DNA from: a virus
Direction: 5' to 3' (one strand)
IMG/VR virus record: IMGVR_UViG_3300046092_000054
Location: 1 to 32,445 of that record
Length of the DNA stretch: 32,445 bases
Positions 8,058 to 15,870 of the stretch are shown one piece after another. The notes under the pieces are model-generated. The model saw nothing but the letters and a program-made list of their open reading frames with translations. It was not told the origin of the DNA and searched no databases. The position numbers were made by a program, and so were the translations under genes. Positions within the stretch are counted from its first letter, which is position 1, and the number at the start of each line of letters is the position of its first letter.

Positions 8058-9205
8058 TAACATTCTGCATACCAAGTAAGAACAACTTACGATACTTAAA
8101 ACCGTGTATCAAATCTATTCAAGATAATTCTTATTACCCGAATCAAATCATTGTGTATGTAGATCAAGACACAGACGGAACTGTAGAATGGTTGAGAGAG
8201 AATGGTATTAAGTTTATTCAAAACCACGAAGAGACTCCACGAGGAATTGGCTTCGCTTACGATAGCATGTTTCAATGGGCCGACAGAGAATACGTAATAG
8301 CATTTCACGCTGATATGATTCTTGGTCCTCATGCGGACAAACACATGATGGATATCAAAACAAAGGACAACATCGTGTGCGCCACTCGTATAGAGCCACC
8401 ACTACATCCAGCAGGAATAGAGAAGATCGTACAGGATTTTGGTATGTGGCCAGAAGATTTGAAGATCGAAGAGTTTAACCGGTTCGTTGAAGCTAACAAA
8501 AGCGATAAGATAACAAAAAGCATCTTCGCTCCATGGTTAATTAGAAAGGACCAACACTTAGGTCACGATCCTATATTCTTATCGGTATTTGAAGACGCAG
8601 ATCTATTTAGAAGATTCAAATTACGTGGTTATGATTTAATTCAATCGTGGTCCGCAATGGTGTATCATCTAACATGTAGAGGTGGACAGTTTGCACACGC
8701 AGAAAAAATGGAAGACTTTAGCAAGAAGGACGAAAGTTGGCAGAAGAACAATCAAATATCTGCTAACGAATACATTAGAAAATGGGGCGGGTTTTTAAAA
8801 CAAACGGACACATTAGAGCCTATACCGAATATCAAATACAACGTAGGATTAAAAATATTGAATTGTTTTAACGACGGTGTACTTGGAGTGGAACCATTCT
8901 TCGATCAGATACAATGCGAAGCGGATCCTACTAACTACATCAATAAGAATAAAGACATTTCATCTTTCGATATAGCCTCTAAGTTTGTTAGTGAGTTAAC
9001 TACGGATATGATTTTAGAAGCGGACTACAAAGATATTCTTAATAATCAAGAACTTTTTAATTATATTCTGCATAACCTACCAGAATTAATCACTAACGAG
9101 GTTGAGGAACCTGGACAATACGAGTTACAAATATTCAAATTAATTGTAAAAGAGAAAAAAAGTCAACCTATAGGTTTACTTTTCCCAGATATAGTCAACC
9201 CATAG
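8054..9205 (+). CDS. family 2 glycosyltransferase with C-terminal extension (paralogue 1)
   Basis: A 383-aa protein. Residues 1 to about 235 form a GT2 domain: FCIPSKNNLRYLKPCI, a DQDTDGTVEWL nucleotide-binding stretch, and HADMILGP as the metal-site DxD equivalent, followed by TRIEPPLHPAG and VYHLTCRGG. About 140 further residues have no recognisable motif. It is clearly homologous to the next gene (shared HADMILGP, EPPLHPAG, YHLTCRG), so the pair arose by duplication. The last codons and the stop lie inside two hairpins. It overlaps the GT17 gene by four bases. Confidence 0.85.
   Translation: MITFCIPSKNNLRYLKPCIKSIQDNSYYPNQIIVYVDQDTDGTVEWLRENGIKFIQNHEETPRGIGFAYDSMFQWADREYVIAFHADMILGPHADKHMMDIKTKDNIVCATRIEPPLHPAGIEKIVQDFGMWPEDLKIEEFNRFVEANKSDKITKSIFAPWLIRKDQHLGHDPIFLSVFEDADLFRRFKLRGYDLIQSWSAMVYHLTCRGGQFAHAEKMEDFSKKDESWQKNNQISANEYIRKWGGFLKQTDTLEPIPNIKYNVGLKILNCFNDGVLGVEPFFDQIQCEADPTNYINKNKDISSFDIASKFVSELTTDMILEADYKDILNNQELFNYILHNLPELITNEVEEPGQYELQIFKLIVKEKKSQPIGLLFPDIVNP
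9158..9183 (+). terminator. hairpin 1 of a tandem pair at the end of the glycan operon
   Basis: An A-rich arm (AAAAGTCAACC), a TATA loop and the arm GGTTTACTTTT pair over 11 positions with one C/T mismatch. It lies within the last codons of the GT2 gene. The A-run before and T-run after give it the look of an intrinsic terminator that could work in either direction. Function is inferred from shape. Confidence 0.5.
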
Positions 9206-9212
9206 GTTGACT
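9193..9212 (+). terminator. hairpin 2 of the tandem pair, spanning the GT2 stop codon
   Basis: A perfect 8-bp stem, AGTCAACC and GGTTGACT, around a CATA loop. The TAG stop codon at 9203-9205 straddles the loop and arm. The arms repeat those of the hairpin 10 bases upstream, so arms can also pair between the two hairpins. No strong T-run follows, so alone it is a weak terminator; it could also protect the mRNA 3' end. Confidence 0.45.
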
Positions 9213-9232
9213 TAACAGTCTAAATTAAAATT

Positions 9233-10408
9233 ATGTTAACACAAGAACAAGTTACGCTAGTCATACCTTCTAGTAATAACTTAAGACACTTAAAGAATGC
9301 TTATAATAGCATAAAGACATACGCACCTAATTGTAAGATCGTTATGTTAGACGATGGATCTACCGACGGCACAACTGAATGGATGGCGGGAATTAGCGAC
9401 GATAATATTACTGCAGTATACAGATCAGATAAAAGAGTCGGTCATACAATACTATACGATAAAGGAATCGAGTTAGCCGAAACAGAAGTGGTAGGTATCA
9501 TGCACGCGGATATGATCTTAGGTCCGTATTACTTAGAGAACATGTTAAAGCACTTACAAAGAGAAACCGTAGTATGCGCAACAAGAGTAGAACCACCATT
9601 GCACCCAGCTGGAGAAGAGAAGATCATTAGAGATTTTGGTACTGACTTTGATAATTTAAACTTAGACGCATTTGAAGCATACGTTTTAGAAGCTCAACAC
9701 GAGTATAAAGACTTAACAACCGATGGTATGTTTGCACCGTGGATCATATACAAAGAGGACTTCGTTGCAATGGGAGGCCATGACAGACTATTTGCACCAT
9801 TTCCTTACGAAGACTCAGACATATTCCAAAGATGGATACTACACGGATACGAACTAATCCAGTCAAGAGATGCATTCGTATATCACTTAACTTGTAGAGG
9901 ACATAGATGGACAGACGAGATTGGTAAAGACGATGACTACTTTAAGAACGCATCAGCAAAAGCCGCAAGAAACTATCTTAGAAAATGGGGTAGTTGGATT
10001 GAGAACGACAAGTATCAAAGACCAATACTAAAACCGAGGTACGATATAGGCGTAGTTGTGGAGAATTGCGATGCTAACCTACTACTCTCGTTAGAGCCCT
10101 GGTTTAACAACATATACGTAGATCAGGCTTTAATTGCTGACTATATAAAATATGAACAGCCTAAGACAGACCTAATCCTTGAAGCTAGGGTGCGTCCAAT
10201 AGAAGAGCCAAAGCAGAACGATATACTTATTTACTTTGACGCAAAAGATAACGTAGATCTAAATATAGTTCCAAATATACAAGTTATCATTAGAGAATCG
10301 GTAGATGCAGTAGGTACGTACGAATACAACGGACTTAAGATCGATGTGTTACAAATGGTAGACCACACAGACAAAGTGATGGGAACATTCATCAAGAACG
10401 TATTCTAA
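9233..10408 (+). CDS. family 2 glycosyltransferase with C-terminal extension (paralogue 2)
   Basis: A 391-aa protein with a classical GT2 start (VTLVIPSSNNLRHLKNA), the nucleotide-binding LDDGSTDGTTEW, the metal site HADMILGP, and PFPYEDSDIFQRW and YHLTCRGHRW in the acceptor half. About 140 C-terminal residues (from roughly 245) are shared in outline with the preceding gene but match no family I know. It begins 27 bases after the upstream stop, beyond the hairpins, with ATTATG at the start, so it may be transcribed separately from the glycan operon. Confidence 0.87.
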   Translation: MLTQEQVTLVIPSSNNLRHLKNAYNSIKTYAPNCKIVMLDDGSTDGTTEWMAGISDDNITAVYRSDKRVGHTILYDKGIELAETEVVGIMHADMILGPYYLENMLKHLQRETVVCATRVEPPLHPAGEEKIIRDFGTDFDNLNLDAFEAYVLEAQHEYKDLTTDGMFAPWIIYKEDFVAMGGHDRLFAPFPYEDSDIFQRWILHGYELIQSRDAFVYHLTCRGHRWTDEIGKDDDYFKNASAKAARNYLRKWGSWIENDKYQRPILKPRYDIGVVVENCDANLLLSLEPWFNNIYVDQALIADYIKYEQPKTDLILEARVRPIEEPKQNDILIYFDAKDNVDLNIVPNIQVIIRESVDAVGTYEYNGLKIDVLQMVDHTDKVMGTFIKNVF

Positions 10409-10416
10409 ATATTTAT
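10409..10416 (+). promoter_or_regulatory. ATATTTAT motif before an unknown phage gene
   Basis: ATATTTAT occurs 13 bases before the ATG at 10430. The same octamer lies shortly upstream of the genes at 17617, 21012 and 26108. Its complement contains ATAAATAT, which resembles the T4-type late promoter TATAAATA but in the opposite orientation. Promoter function is a guess. Confidence 0.25.
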
Positions 10417-10429
10417 AAGATAAAAGACG

Positions 10430-10759
10430 ATGGCCCTTTCACAACAACCAAGATACCCTGTAACTTTGACAATAGATGGCAAAAAGATGCCATTTCAAAT
10501 ACAGTTCGACGTAAACGATAACACCACAAAGATGGGTATCAAGATGCAATTCGTATTGAGTCAAGAGATTCAAGACCCAAGAGCCAAGCAGGAATTGGCA
10601 AACAAGATATCCGTTGCATTACAAAAAAGAATGGGAGATGCAGGTATCACCATTGCTTACGACGATCGAAATGCATATCAAAATGTTATAGGGTTTACCA
10701 TACCCTTGACATCGATCTCCGATATGTTAATGAAAACGTTTAAAGGTTCAGGAGAGTAA
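10430..10759 (+). CDS. unknown phage protein, 109 aa
   Basis: I do not recognise this gene. It has an N-terminal stretch of alternating hydrophobic residues (YPVTLTIDGKKMPFQIQFDV) that predicts beta strands, a charged helical middle (QDPRAKQELANKISVALQKR) and a second beta-rich part. There is no signal peptide or membrane segment. The small alpha/beta layout would suit a virion or neck component, but nothing proves it. It heads a run of four genes that ends at 12215. Confidence 0.7.
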   Translation: MALSQQPRYPVTLTIDGKKMPFQIQFDVNDNTTKMGIKMQFVLSQEIQDPRAKQELANKISVALQKRMGDAGITIAYDDRNAYQNVIGFTIPLTSISDMLMKTFKGSGE

Positions 10760-10775
10760 CACATTAGAGACAGTT

Positions 10776-11126
10776 ATGAAAAAATACAGACCGGCTCGAG
10801 CCATATTTGAAAACGTAAGTGCTTTAGCGGCGAAAGATATAGAAGCATCCAACATACTAAAAGGTCTTCTTAAGGTCGAAGTACCAAAGGCGATAGAGTA
10901 CGCCATAAAAAATAAGAAGACCTTTGCTTCTATTTTTGAGATAAACGATTCGAATTCATACATAGAACTGCATAAGAACCAGTGGATATTCGCACTTGAA
11001 ACGTGCATATTATTTTACGTCGAAGAAGAGGATTACGAGGCGTGTAACAAAATGACAAAACTTATAGAATCAATTAGATCTAAGAAGGTTAATAAGATTG
11101 TTACTCACACAGATAAAACAAATTAA
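10776..11126 (+). CDS. unknown helical phage protein, 116 aa
   Basis: No family is recognised. The protein is predicted to be almost wholly helical, with a basic N-terminus (MKKYRPARAIFENVSALAAK), an acidic middle (FYVEEEDYEACNK) and a lysine-rich C-terminal tail. It starts with the CAGTTATG context seen at many genes of this genome and is one base from the next gene. Confidence 0.7.
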   Translation: MKKYRPARAIFENVSALAAKDIEASNILKGLLKVEVPKAIEYAIKNKKTFASIFEINDSNSYIELHKNQWIFALETCILFYVEEEDYEACNKMTKLIESIRSKKVNKIVTHTDKTN

Positions 11127-11127
11127 G

Positions 11128-11535
11128 ATGGCAGACAATTTCAAAGAGGTGCAAACTGCGGTGGATAACATGCTGAATGTTAAATCTTACGTAAGAAGAA
11201 AGAAAAAGACACAATCGGATAAGAAGAAAGAAATGTTCGTACAAATGATAAACAGTTTGGACGAGATATTTGTGAGACAAGGATTAATGTATGCAGACAT
11301 GGACGTGGATATGTTTAAGTACGACGAGAAGTTTTTAGCAGTTATAGACGTCATGCTCTATTTCCATTTCGGAGAATCTTGTTCCGATGTAATAGCATTC
11401 TATCTTTACGATAGACAAAATCCAGATGGAACACTCAATCCTATATTTGACGATAACGATGCAGAGATATTACTAGAAAATCCTTACGATCTTTGGAATT
11501 TATTAGTAATGATTAATCCTAAAATTCAGGATTAG
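11128..11535 (+). CDS. unknown acidic phage protein, 135 aa
   Basis: Not recognised. A lysine/arginine-rich N-terminal patch (YVRRKKKTQSDKKKE, about residues 23-37) is followed by an acidic, aromatic body (ADMDVDMFKYDEKF, FYLYDRQNPDGT) and the end DLWNLLVMINPK. The ATG at 11128, one base after the upstream stop, is preferred to an in-frame ATG at 11098 that would lie inside the preceding gene. It resembles in outline small conserved proteins of T4-like phages, but I cannot name one. Confidence 0.7.
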   Translation: MADNFKEVQTAVDNMLNVKSYVRRKKKTQSDKKKEMFVQMINSLDEIFVRQGLMYADMDVDMFKYDEKFLAVIDVMLYFHFGESCSDVIAFYLYDRQNPDGTLNPIFDDNDAEILLENPYDLWNLLVMINPKIQD

Positions 11536-12215
11536 TGGAAGAAAATAAAGACAGACCGCAATTTATATATCAAGGACTTCAAATCACCGAAGACCAGATA
11601 TGGGAAGCCATAAAGAATACGCGTAGCAATCACGAAGCTGCACGATGGATGAAGATCACTTACATTACCTACAAGAAATACGCAAAGAAATATATAGATA
11701 GAGATACGGGTAAAACCTTATTTGATTTTCACATGAATCAATCTGCTAAAGGCATACCAAAGAATTTTCAAGGCAGTAACTTTAAGAAGGACTTGGAAGA
11801 GATGCTCGTAGAAAAACAAGTAGCAAATCCTCAGAGAGTGGCTAAGCTTAAAGATCTATTAATGAAAGATGGTAGATTAGGTTATTGTTGCGATGAGTGC
11901 GGATTCAAAGAGAAACGCATATTAGACATGAAGGTACCGTTATTGATTAACTTCTCTAATGGCAACAAATCCGATTGGAGATTAGAGAACCTAAGATGGT
12001 TGTGTTATAACTGCAGTTTCTTATTTGCAGTGGATCCATTCAGCGATCGTATAACAAGAAACATAGAGTCTAAGTACATACACGACGAAGAAGTATTAGA
12101 CGAGAACAATACAAAGTTCTACAATTTAGATCCATTCTATTTAGAACACTTAGAACGTATAGGTTACGACGATAAAGGCAACCTAAATGTAGACGATATT
12201 ATAGACTACAAGTAA
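11535..12215 (+). CDS. zinc-binding, degenerate HNH-like phage protein with N-terminal HTH
   Basis: A 226-aa protein starting with GTG, whose G is the last base of the upstream TAG stop. Residues about 12-50 (DQIWEAIKNTRSNHEAARWM, then TYITYKKYAKKY) look like a helix-turn-helix. Near residues 113-160 there is a treble-clef-like pair, CCDECG and CYNC, around LRWL, as in HNH nucleases, but the histidines of an HNH active site are missing, so cleavage is doubtful. It may be a DNA-binding protein derived from an HNH nuclease. It is the last gene before a 225-base regulatory gap. Confidence 0.72.
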   Translation: MEENKDRPQFIYQGLQITEDQIWEAIKNTRSNHEAARWMKITYITYKKYAKKYIDRDTGKTLFDFHMNQSAKGIPKNFQGSNFKKDLEEMLVEKQVANPQRVAKLKDLLMKDGRLGYCCDECGFKEKRILDMKVPLLINFSNGNKSDWRLENLRWLCYNCSFLFAVDPFSDRITRNIESKYIHDEEVLDENNTKFYNLDPFYLEHLERIGYDDKGNLNVDDIIDYK

Positions 12216-12251
12216 TTTTCCAACGCTTTATACATTTAATTTAAGATCATT

Positions 12252-12275
12252 CATAACTGATTGGGTTTCATCGTG
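12252..12275 (+). repeat. partial copy (D) of the promoter repeat
   Basis: CATAACTGATTGGGTTTCATCG matches the first part of the repeat elements at 12336, 18761 and 31148 (CATAAC, then GTTGG-like, then TTC and ATCG), but the similarity fades after about 24 bases and no promoter box follows. It lies 84 bases upstream of full copy A, and may be an extra operator site. Confidence 0.5.
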
Positions 12276-12321
12276 TTGCAAAGCATTGAAAATGAATGCG
12301 TTATGAAAATACCTCATATTA

Positions 12322-12420
12322 TTAAAAAACATATACATAACTGATTGGTTCTCTATCAAGAAGTTTCTAAAATAGTTCAATAAAACAGCTCTAGATAGCC
12401 AGGATTGTGTAATTTTACCT
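12322..12420 (+). promoter_or_regulatory. promoter repeat A, upstream of the 12441 operon
   Basis: Within the 225-base gap 12216-12440. The block CATAACTGATTGGTTCTC at 12336, then AAGAAGTTT and AAAATAGTT, matches copies B (18761) and C (31148) nearly base for base, and the shared stretch with B begins earlier, at a TTAAAAAA tract. Like B and C it ends in a T-rich box, here TAATTTTA at 12410-12417, about 24 bases before the ATG at 12441. The TTTTTTTG run of B and C is missing. The remaining bases of the gap hold no gene. Confidence 0.6.
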
Positions 12421-12440
12421 TATATCAAACAATAAAACTT

Positions 12441-12755
12441 ATGCAATTACGAATCCATGTTAAAAATGCTCTTACTAAAGAGATCGTTACTGACCACGCA
12501 GCTGTAGTATTTGAAGATTATGACAAAGAACTTATGTGGAAAAACATGCAGTTGAATCACAAAGCACTTAGCGAAGCCAATCCAGATTGTCACGTTAATT
12601 TCGAATTAGATAACGGTGACTTTATTGCAGGAATGCCTCTTAATATGGAATTAGATCAAGCAAAAATAGATACAGGTGAAATGTCATGGAGATCTTACAT
12701 GAAAAAGTGGCACAACACAGACATAGAATATTCAGCAATGCCTTCATCAAATTAA
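12441..12755 (+). CDS. unknown phage protein, 104 aa
   Basis: Not recognised. The ATG at 12441 (context CTTATG) is chosen over an in-frame ATG at 12405 because the earlier one falls inside the promoter repeat. The protein is mixed alpha/beta, with QLRIHVKNALTKEIVTDHAA at the N-terminus and WRSYMKKWHNTDIEYS near the C-terminus. It is the first gene after promoter repeat A. Confidence 0.68.
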   Translation: MQLRIHVKNALTKEIVTDHAAVVFEDYDKELMWKNMQLNHKALSEANPDCHVNFELDNGDFIAGMPLNMELDQAKIDTGEMSWRSYMKKWHNTDIEYSAMPSSN

Positions 12756-12760
12756 TTAAT

Positions 12761-12862
12761 ATGATATCAGTAATACTATTCTTATTAGTTGTGTATATTG
12801 GTCACACATTAAACTTAACCGATACAGATATTAAATTCACAGACATTAAAACAAAAAAATAA
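12761..12862 (+). CDS. tiny predicted membrane protein, 33 aa
   Basis: A 33-aa frame fills the space between two genes. Residues 2-17 (ISVILFLLVVYIGHTL) form one hydrophobic segment, followed by a polar tail rich in Asp and Lys. Close packing (5 bases from the upstream stop, 3 from the next ATG) supports a real gene. The function is unknown. Confidence 0.5.
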   Translation: MISVILFLLVVYIGHTLNLTDTDIKFTDIKTKK

Positions 12863-12865
12863 GTT

Positions 12866-14023
12866 ATGATAAAGAAAACAAACAAATCGTTGGACGGTAC
12901 TTCATTTCATGGTGCTACAATTAGTGCTACGTTAGCAGATCTACAAATTATCTTAGGTGCGACAACGCATGCGAGCGATCACCACGATAAAGTACAAAAC
13001 GAGTGGGAATTGGAATTAGAAGACGGCACCGTATTTAGTGTGTACGATTGGAAAGAGTATCGTCGTTACACAGATAAAGAAACAATCGAATGGCATATCG
13101 GTGGTATGAACCTAAAAGATACATTCGTAGCTCAAGACACTTTAGTAGAAGCATTAGCTACTATGGAGACAAAGCCAAACTTGTTTCAATCAGTTAAGTC
13201 GTTTATTAATTCTAAGAACGTGGGCGATACATTCACTACTAAAGAATTTCACGCAGCAATGAACGGTATCGAACAACCAACTTGGTGGAAAAAATACAAC
13301 AAGCAATTATTTTATCGTAGCAATACTTACCGTACTTACTTAAGACATTTAGGATTCGTTAAAAATCCTGAGCGTGGATTATGGAAAGTAATATGTCACA
13401 TTCCAGCATGGTTAGATAGCGGTCATGTTAACAGCGCATTAGGTTATATGTACACAGCTGGGCCTGACGAAAATACAATTAGCTATTCTCATCCACAAGG
13501 TGCATGGACTGTTAAGCACTTAGATTATAAAGGTATGACGAGAGACGAAATTGTAACTAAGATCAGAGAATACGTTTTATTGTTTGGCGTCTTAAATACG
13601 CCTAAAGTAGAAGCTACTAAAGTAGAAGAGAAAGATGCTTTAGCAGAATATAGAATTGCAACAGCAAAATTAGCTAAAGATTTGGCTAGTGAAATTATCG
13701 GTGATGGCAAATCTCCTAACATATGGTTCGTTACTCAATCACCATACTACATGAAGTACAAAGATGGGTACGGAGAATCATTCTTATTAGATGGATTTGA
13801 TCCAGCAGAATATACCGAAATGTTTGGTCCTTTCTTTAGTTACAAAGCGGCATGCGATCAATACGACGAAATAGAATTAGAAGCATACGATGGAGTTGGT
13901 ACAGTAACTATAGAAGATCGTGTTATCGGTGTAGTCAAAGAGAAGTTCTTAGAAGAGAGAATAACGGTAGACTATTCTTACAACGAAGTTGATGATTCTA
14001 AATTTTATAACAAATCTAAATAA
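12866..14023 (+). CDS. unknown phage protein, 385 aa
   Basis: No family is recognised for the whole. Residues about 14-95 (FHGATISATLADLQIILG, then EWELELEDGTVFSVYDWKEY and EWHIGG) resemble a small module seen in many phage proteins. A lysine-rich helical part with TWWKKYNKQLFYRSNTYRTY (about 138-157) may bind nucleic acid or protein. The C-terminal third is acidic. No membrane segment or signal is present. The start has AAGTTATG. Confidence 0.7.
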   Translation: MIKKTNKSLDGTSFHGATISATLADLQIILGATTHASDHHDKVQNEWELELEDGTVFSVYDWKEYRRYTDKETIEWHIGGMNLKDTFVAQDTLVEALATMETKPNLFQSVKSFINSKNVGDTFTTKEFHAAMNGIEQPTWWKKYNKQLFYRSNTYRTYLRHLGFVKNPERGLWKVICHIPAWLDSGHVNSALGYMYTAGPDENTISYSHPQGAWTVKHLDYKGMTRDEIVTKIREYVLLFGVLNTPKVEATKVEEKDALAEYRIATAKLAKDLASEIIGDGKSPNIWFVTQSPYYMKYKDGYGESFLLDGFDPAEYTEMFGPFFSYKAACDQYDEIELEAYDGVGTVTIEDRVIGVVKEKFLEERITVDYSYNEVDDSKFYNKSK

Positions 14024-14029
14024 TAAATT

Positions 14030-14230
14030 ATGTTACACGAATACACTAAAGCTGAATTAAACAGCATGGAAACAATCGAACAAGCATGGGACGGTGATGA
14101 GTTAAAGATCAAAACCGATACTCATAGAATTTGGTTAGTACTACGAGAGAATAGACAATACAATGGAGACTACGTAGTAGAAACCTTAGTAAATGGTGGA
14201 TGGGAACAGGTATCTTATTACTTTAATTAA
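14030..14230 (+). CDS. unknown small protein, 66 aa
   Basis: Not recognised. It is beta-rich and has a tryptophan-containing C-terminus (YVVETLVNGGWEQVSYYF). It starts with AATTATG six bases after the upstream stop. It probably belongs to the operon of small genes that runs from 12441. Confidence 0.55.
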   Translation: MLHEYTKAELNSMETIEQAWDGDELKIKTDTHRIWLVLRENRQYNGDYVVETLVNGGWEQVSYYFN

Positions 14231-14244
14231 TAAAAATATAAAAC

Positions 14245-14520
14245 ATGACTCAGTCACAATTAAACAAATTATCTTTATCAGAGTTATCAAACTTAAATAG
14301 AATGGTAGTAGATACCATTAAAGCAAAGAAGAAAACTGATTCAAAAGAAAAGCGTAAAGCTTTCAGTATCGGAGATAAGGTAATAGTAGAACACAAGAAG
14401 ACAAGCGGTAAAGTATTCATCATAAAAGAGATCAGATTGACTAAAGCTACTGTACACGAAGTAGACGGATTTGGTAGATACGACGTACCTTTGGCAATGA
14501 TATCACCTTACTGCTATTAA
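14245..14520 (+). CDS. small protein with SH3/KOW-like C-terminus, 91 aa
   Basis: The N-terminal 40 residues are helical and lysine-rich (NLNRMVVDTIKAKKKTDS). The rest (FSIGDKVIVEHKKTSGKVF, then IIKEIRLTKATVHEV) has the look of a small SH3-like barrel of the kind found in KOW or Tudor-like domains. Such modules bind nucleic acid or protein. The function is unknown. Confidence 0.6.
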   Translation: MTQSQLNKLSLSELSNLNRMVVDTIKAKKKTDSKEKRKAFSIGDKVIVEHKKTSGKVFIIKEIRLTKATVHEVDGFGRYDVPLAMISPYCY

Positions 14521-14536
14521 TATAAAAAACAAACTT

Positions 14537-14803
14537 ATGTACATAGATAATTTAACAGGAATTGAATTCACTTTCTACACAGAAAGCCAATACGAAAATG
14601 CCCGCTTTGGTGGTTACATTGACAATTATAAGATCGCTAGAATTGAGGTGACCTACGACGATGGATCTAGAATAGATGCGCCGTACCACTCGTTCGAAGA
14701 GTTCGAGAACTGTGTAAAGAGAATGATGAATGCTAACAACGTAATCAGTGTATCTCCTTATCAAGCTGACCACTATTATGACATACAAGAATACGCAGAA
14801 TAA
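14537..14803 (+). CDS. unknown small acidic protein, 88 aa
   Basis: Not recognised. The sequence mixes tyrosine-rich beta stretches (YENARFGGYIDNYKIARIEV) with a short helix (FEEFENCVKRMMNANN). It starts with ACTTATG. Placed among other small unknown genes in the same direction. Confidence 0.58.
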   Translation: MYIDNLTGIEFTFYTESQYENARFGGYIDNYKIARIEVTYDDGSRIDAPYHSFEEFENCVKRMMNANNVISVSPYQADHYYDIQEYAE

Positions 14804-14821
14804 TTTTTAAAAACCAGTAAT

Positions 14822-15019
14822 ATGATACAAGACATAGAAAAAGAAATGCAGTTAATACAAGACAGAGAAAAGACAATGGCCAATCCAGAATTCCAAGTTT
14901 GGATGAGGGATTTGAATGTGTCCTCTTCTTACGAAGACAGATCAAGTAAGATAAACGCGTACGATCTACAGATGCAGTACAACACTAAAATGTATTCTAA
15001 ACTAAACTTTAACAAATAA
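14822..15019 (+). CDS. unknown small charged protein, 65 aa
   Basis: A helical, charged protein (IQDIEKEMQLIQDREKTMA near the start) that may form a short coiled coil. It is three bases upstream of the first metallopeptidase gene, so it is likely co-translated with it. No family recognised. Confidence 0.55.
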   Translation: MIQDIEKEMQLIQDREKTMANPEFQVWMRDLNVSSSYEDRSSKINAYDLQMQYNTKMYSKLNFNK

Positions 15020-15022
15020 GAT

Positions 15023-15628
15023 ATGAGACTAAGCAAAAACGATAAGACATTTATTGACACAGTAAAGAATGTGTGTAAGAAACACAAGATATCGTGTAAG
15101 CTTAAAGACGTAAGCTACTTAAAGCCAACACCTAAGATCAGATGTACCGGTTATTTTGACGATGAGAGTAGAACATTAGAGGTTGCAATGAAACAAAAAG
15201 ATTCTCTCGAATTGATAGTGCACGAATACTGCCACTTAACACAGTGGGTAGACAAGGCACCAGTGTATACGAAAGCTAGTAAGTATCTTCTCGCTTTAGA
15301 TAAGTGGATAGAAGGTAAGAACCTACCTATAGAAGTTATAGATGCAGCGATAAAAGGAATCGTTGATCTAGAATTGGATAACGAGAAGAGAGCTGTCGCA
15401 ATGATTCGTAAATATAATTTGAATATAGACAAAGACAAGTACATTAAGAAGGCGAATGCTTATCTATATTTTTATCATTGGATGAAAGAGACAAGACGAT
15501 GGAGCAAATCAAATAATATACCTTACAAGAACAAAGTTATTATTGATGCGATGCCAACCACATTTAGAGGTAGCTACGATAAATTACCAAACAGATTTAA
15601 AAAATTATACAAACAAGAAAATATATAA
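15023..15628 (+). CDS. predicted zincin metallopeptidase 1
   Basis: A 201-aa protein with an HExxH zinc site, LIVHEYCHLTQW (His67, Glu68, His71). A likely third ligand is a Glu in LELDNEKRAV (117-121), spaced as in gluzincin-like folds. No signal peptide is seen, so it would act in the cytoplasm. The rest has an N-terminal alpha/beta part and a basic C-terminus (MKETRRWSKSNN). It is the first of three different HExxH proteins within 2.6 kb. The substrate is unknown, and activity is inferred from the motif only. Confidence 0.72.
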   Translation: MRLSKNDKTFIDTVKNVCKKHKISCKLKDVSYLKPTPKIRCTGYFDDESRTLEVAMKQKDSLELIVHEYCHLTQWVDKAPVYTKASKYLLALDKWIEGKNLPIEVIDAAIKGIVDLELDNEKRAVAMIRKYNLNIDKDKYIKKANAYLYFYHWMKETRRWSKSNNIPYKNKVIIDAMPTTFRGSYDKLPNRFKKLYKQENI

Positions 15629-15629
15629 T

Positions 15630-15866
15630 ATGAAAGCAACATTAGAATTTGACTTAGAAGAAGGACAAGACAAGACAGCTCATTTACGATGCGTTAAAGC
15701 AGTAAACATGGCAGTAGCACTATGGGACATGGATCAATATTTACGAGGACTGATTAAATACGGAGAGCTAGATGATGCTATTTATAAAACACTTCAAGAG
15801 ACCAGAGATAAACTAAGGGAAATCATGAGTGAGAATTCAATTGATTTAGACGAGTTATTAAATTAG
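15630..15866 (+). CDS. unknown small acidic helical protein, 78 aa
   Basis: The ATG at 15630, one base after the upstream stop, is chosen over an in-frame start at 15543 that lies inside the metallopeptidase gene. The N-terminus is beta-like (KATLEFDLEEGQDK), the rest helical with an acidic end (SENSIDLDELL). No family assigned, though similar short proteins with LDDAIYKTLQETRDKLREIM-like helices are common in phages. Confidence 0.62.
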   Translation: MKATLEFDLEEGQDKTAHLRCVKAVNMAVALWDMDQYLRGLIKYGELDDAIYKTLQETRDKLREIMSENSIDLDELLN

Positions 15867-15870
15867 CATT

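Noticed and set aside
12216-12440. tRNA or small coding gene in the gap.
   Set aside because: I saw no cloverleaf, and the longest frame (13 codons from 12308) is too short and lies across the promoter repeat. I saw no convincing tRNA elsewhere in the window either.
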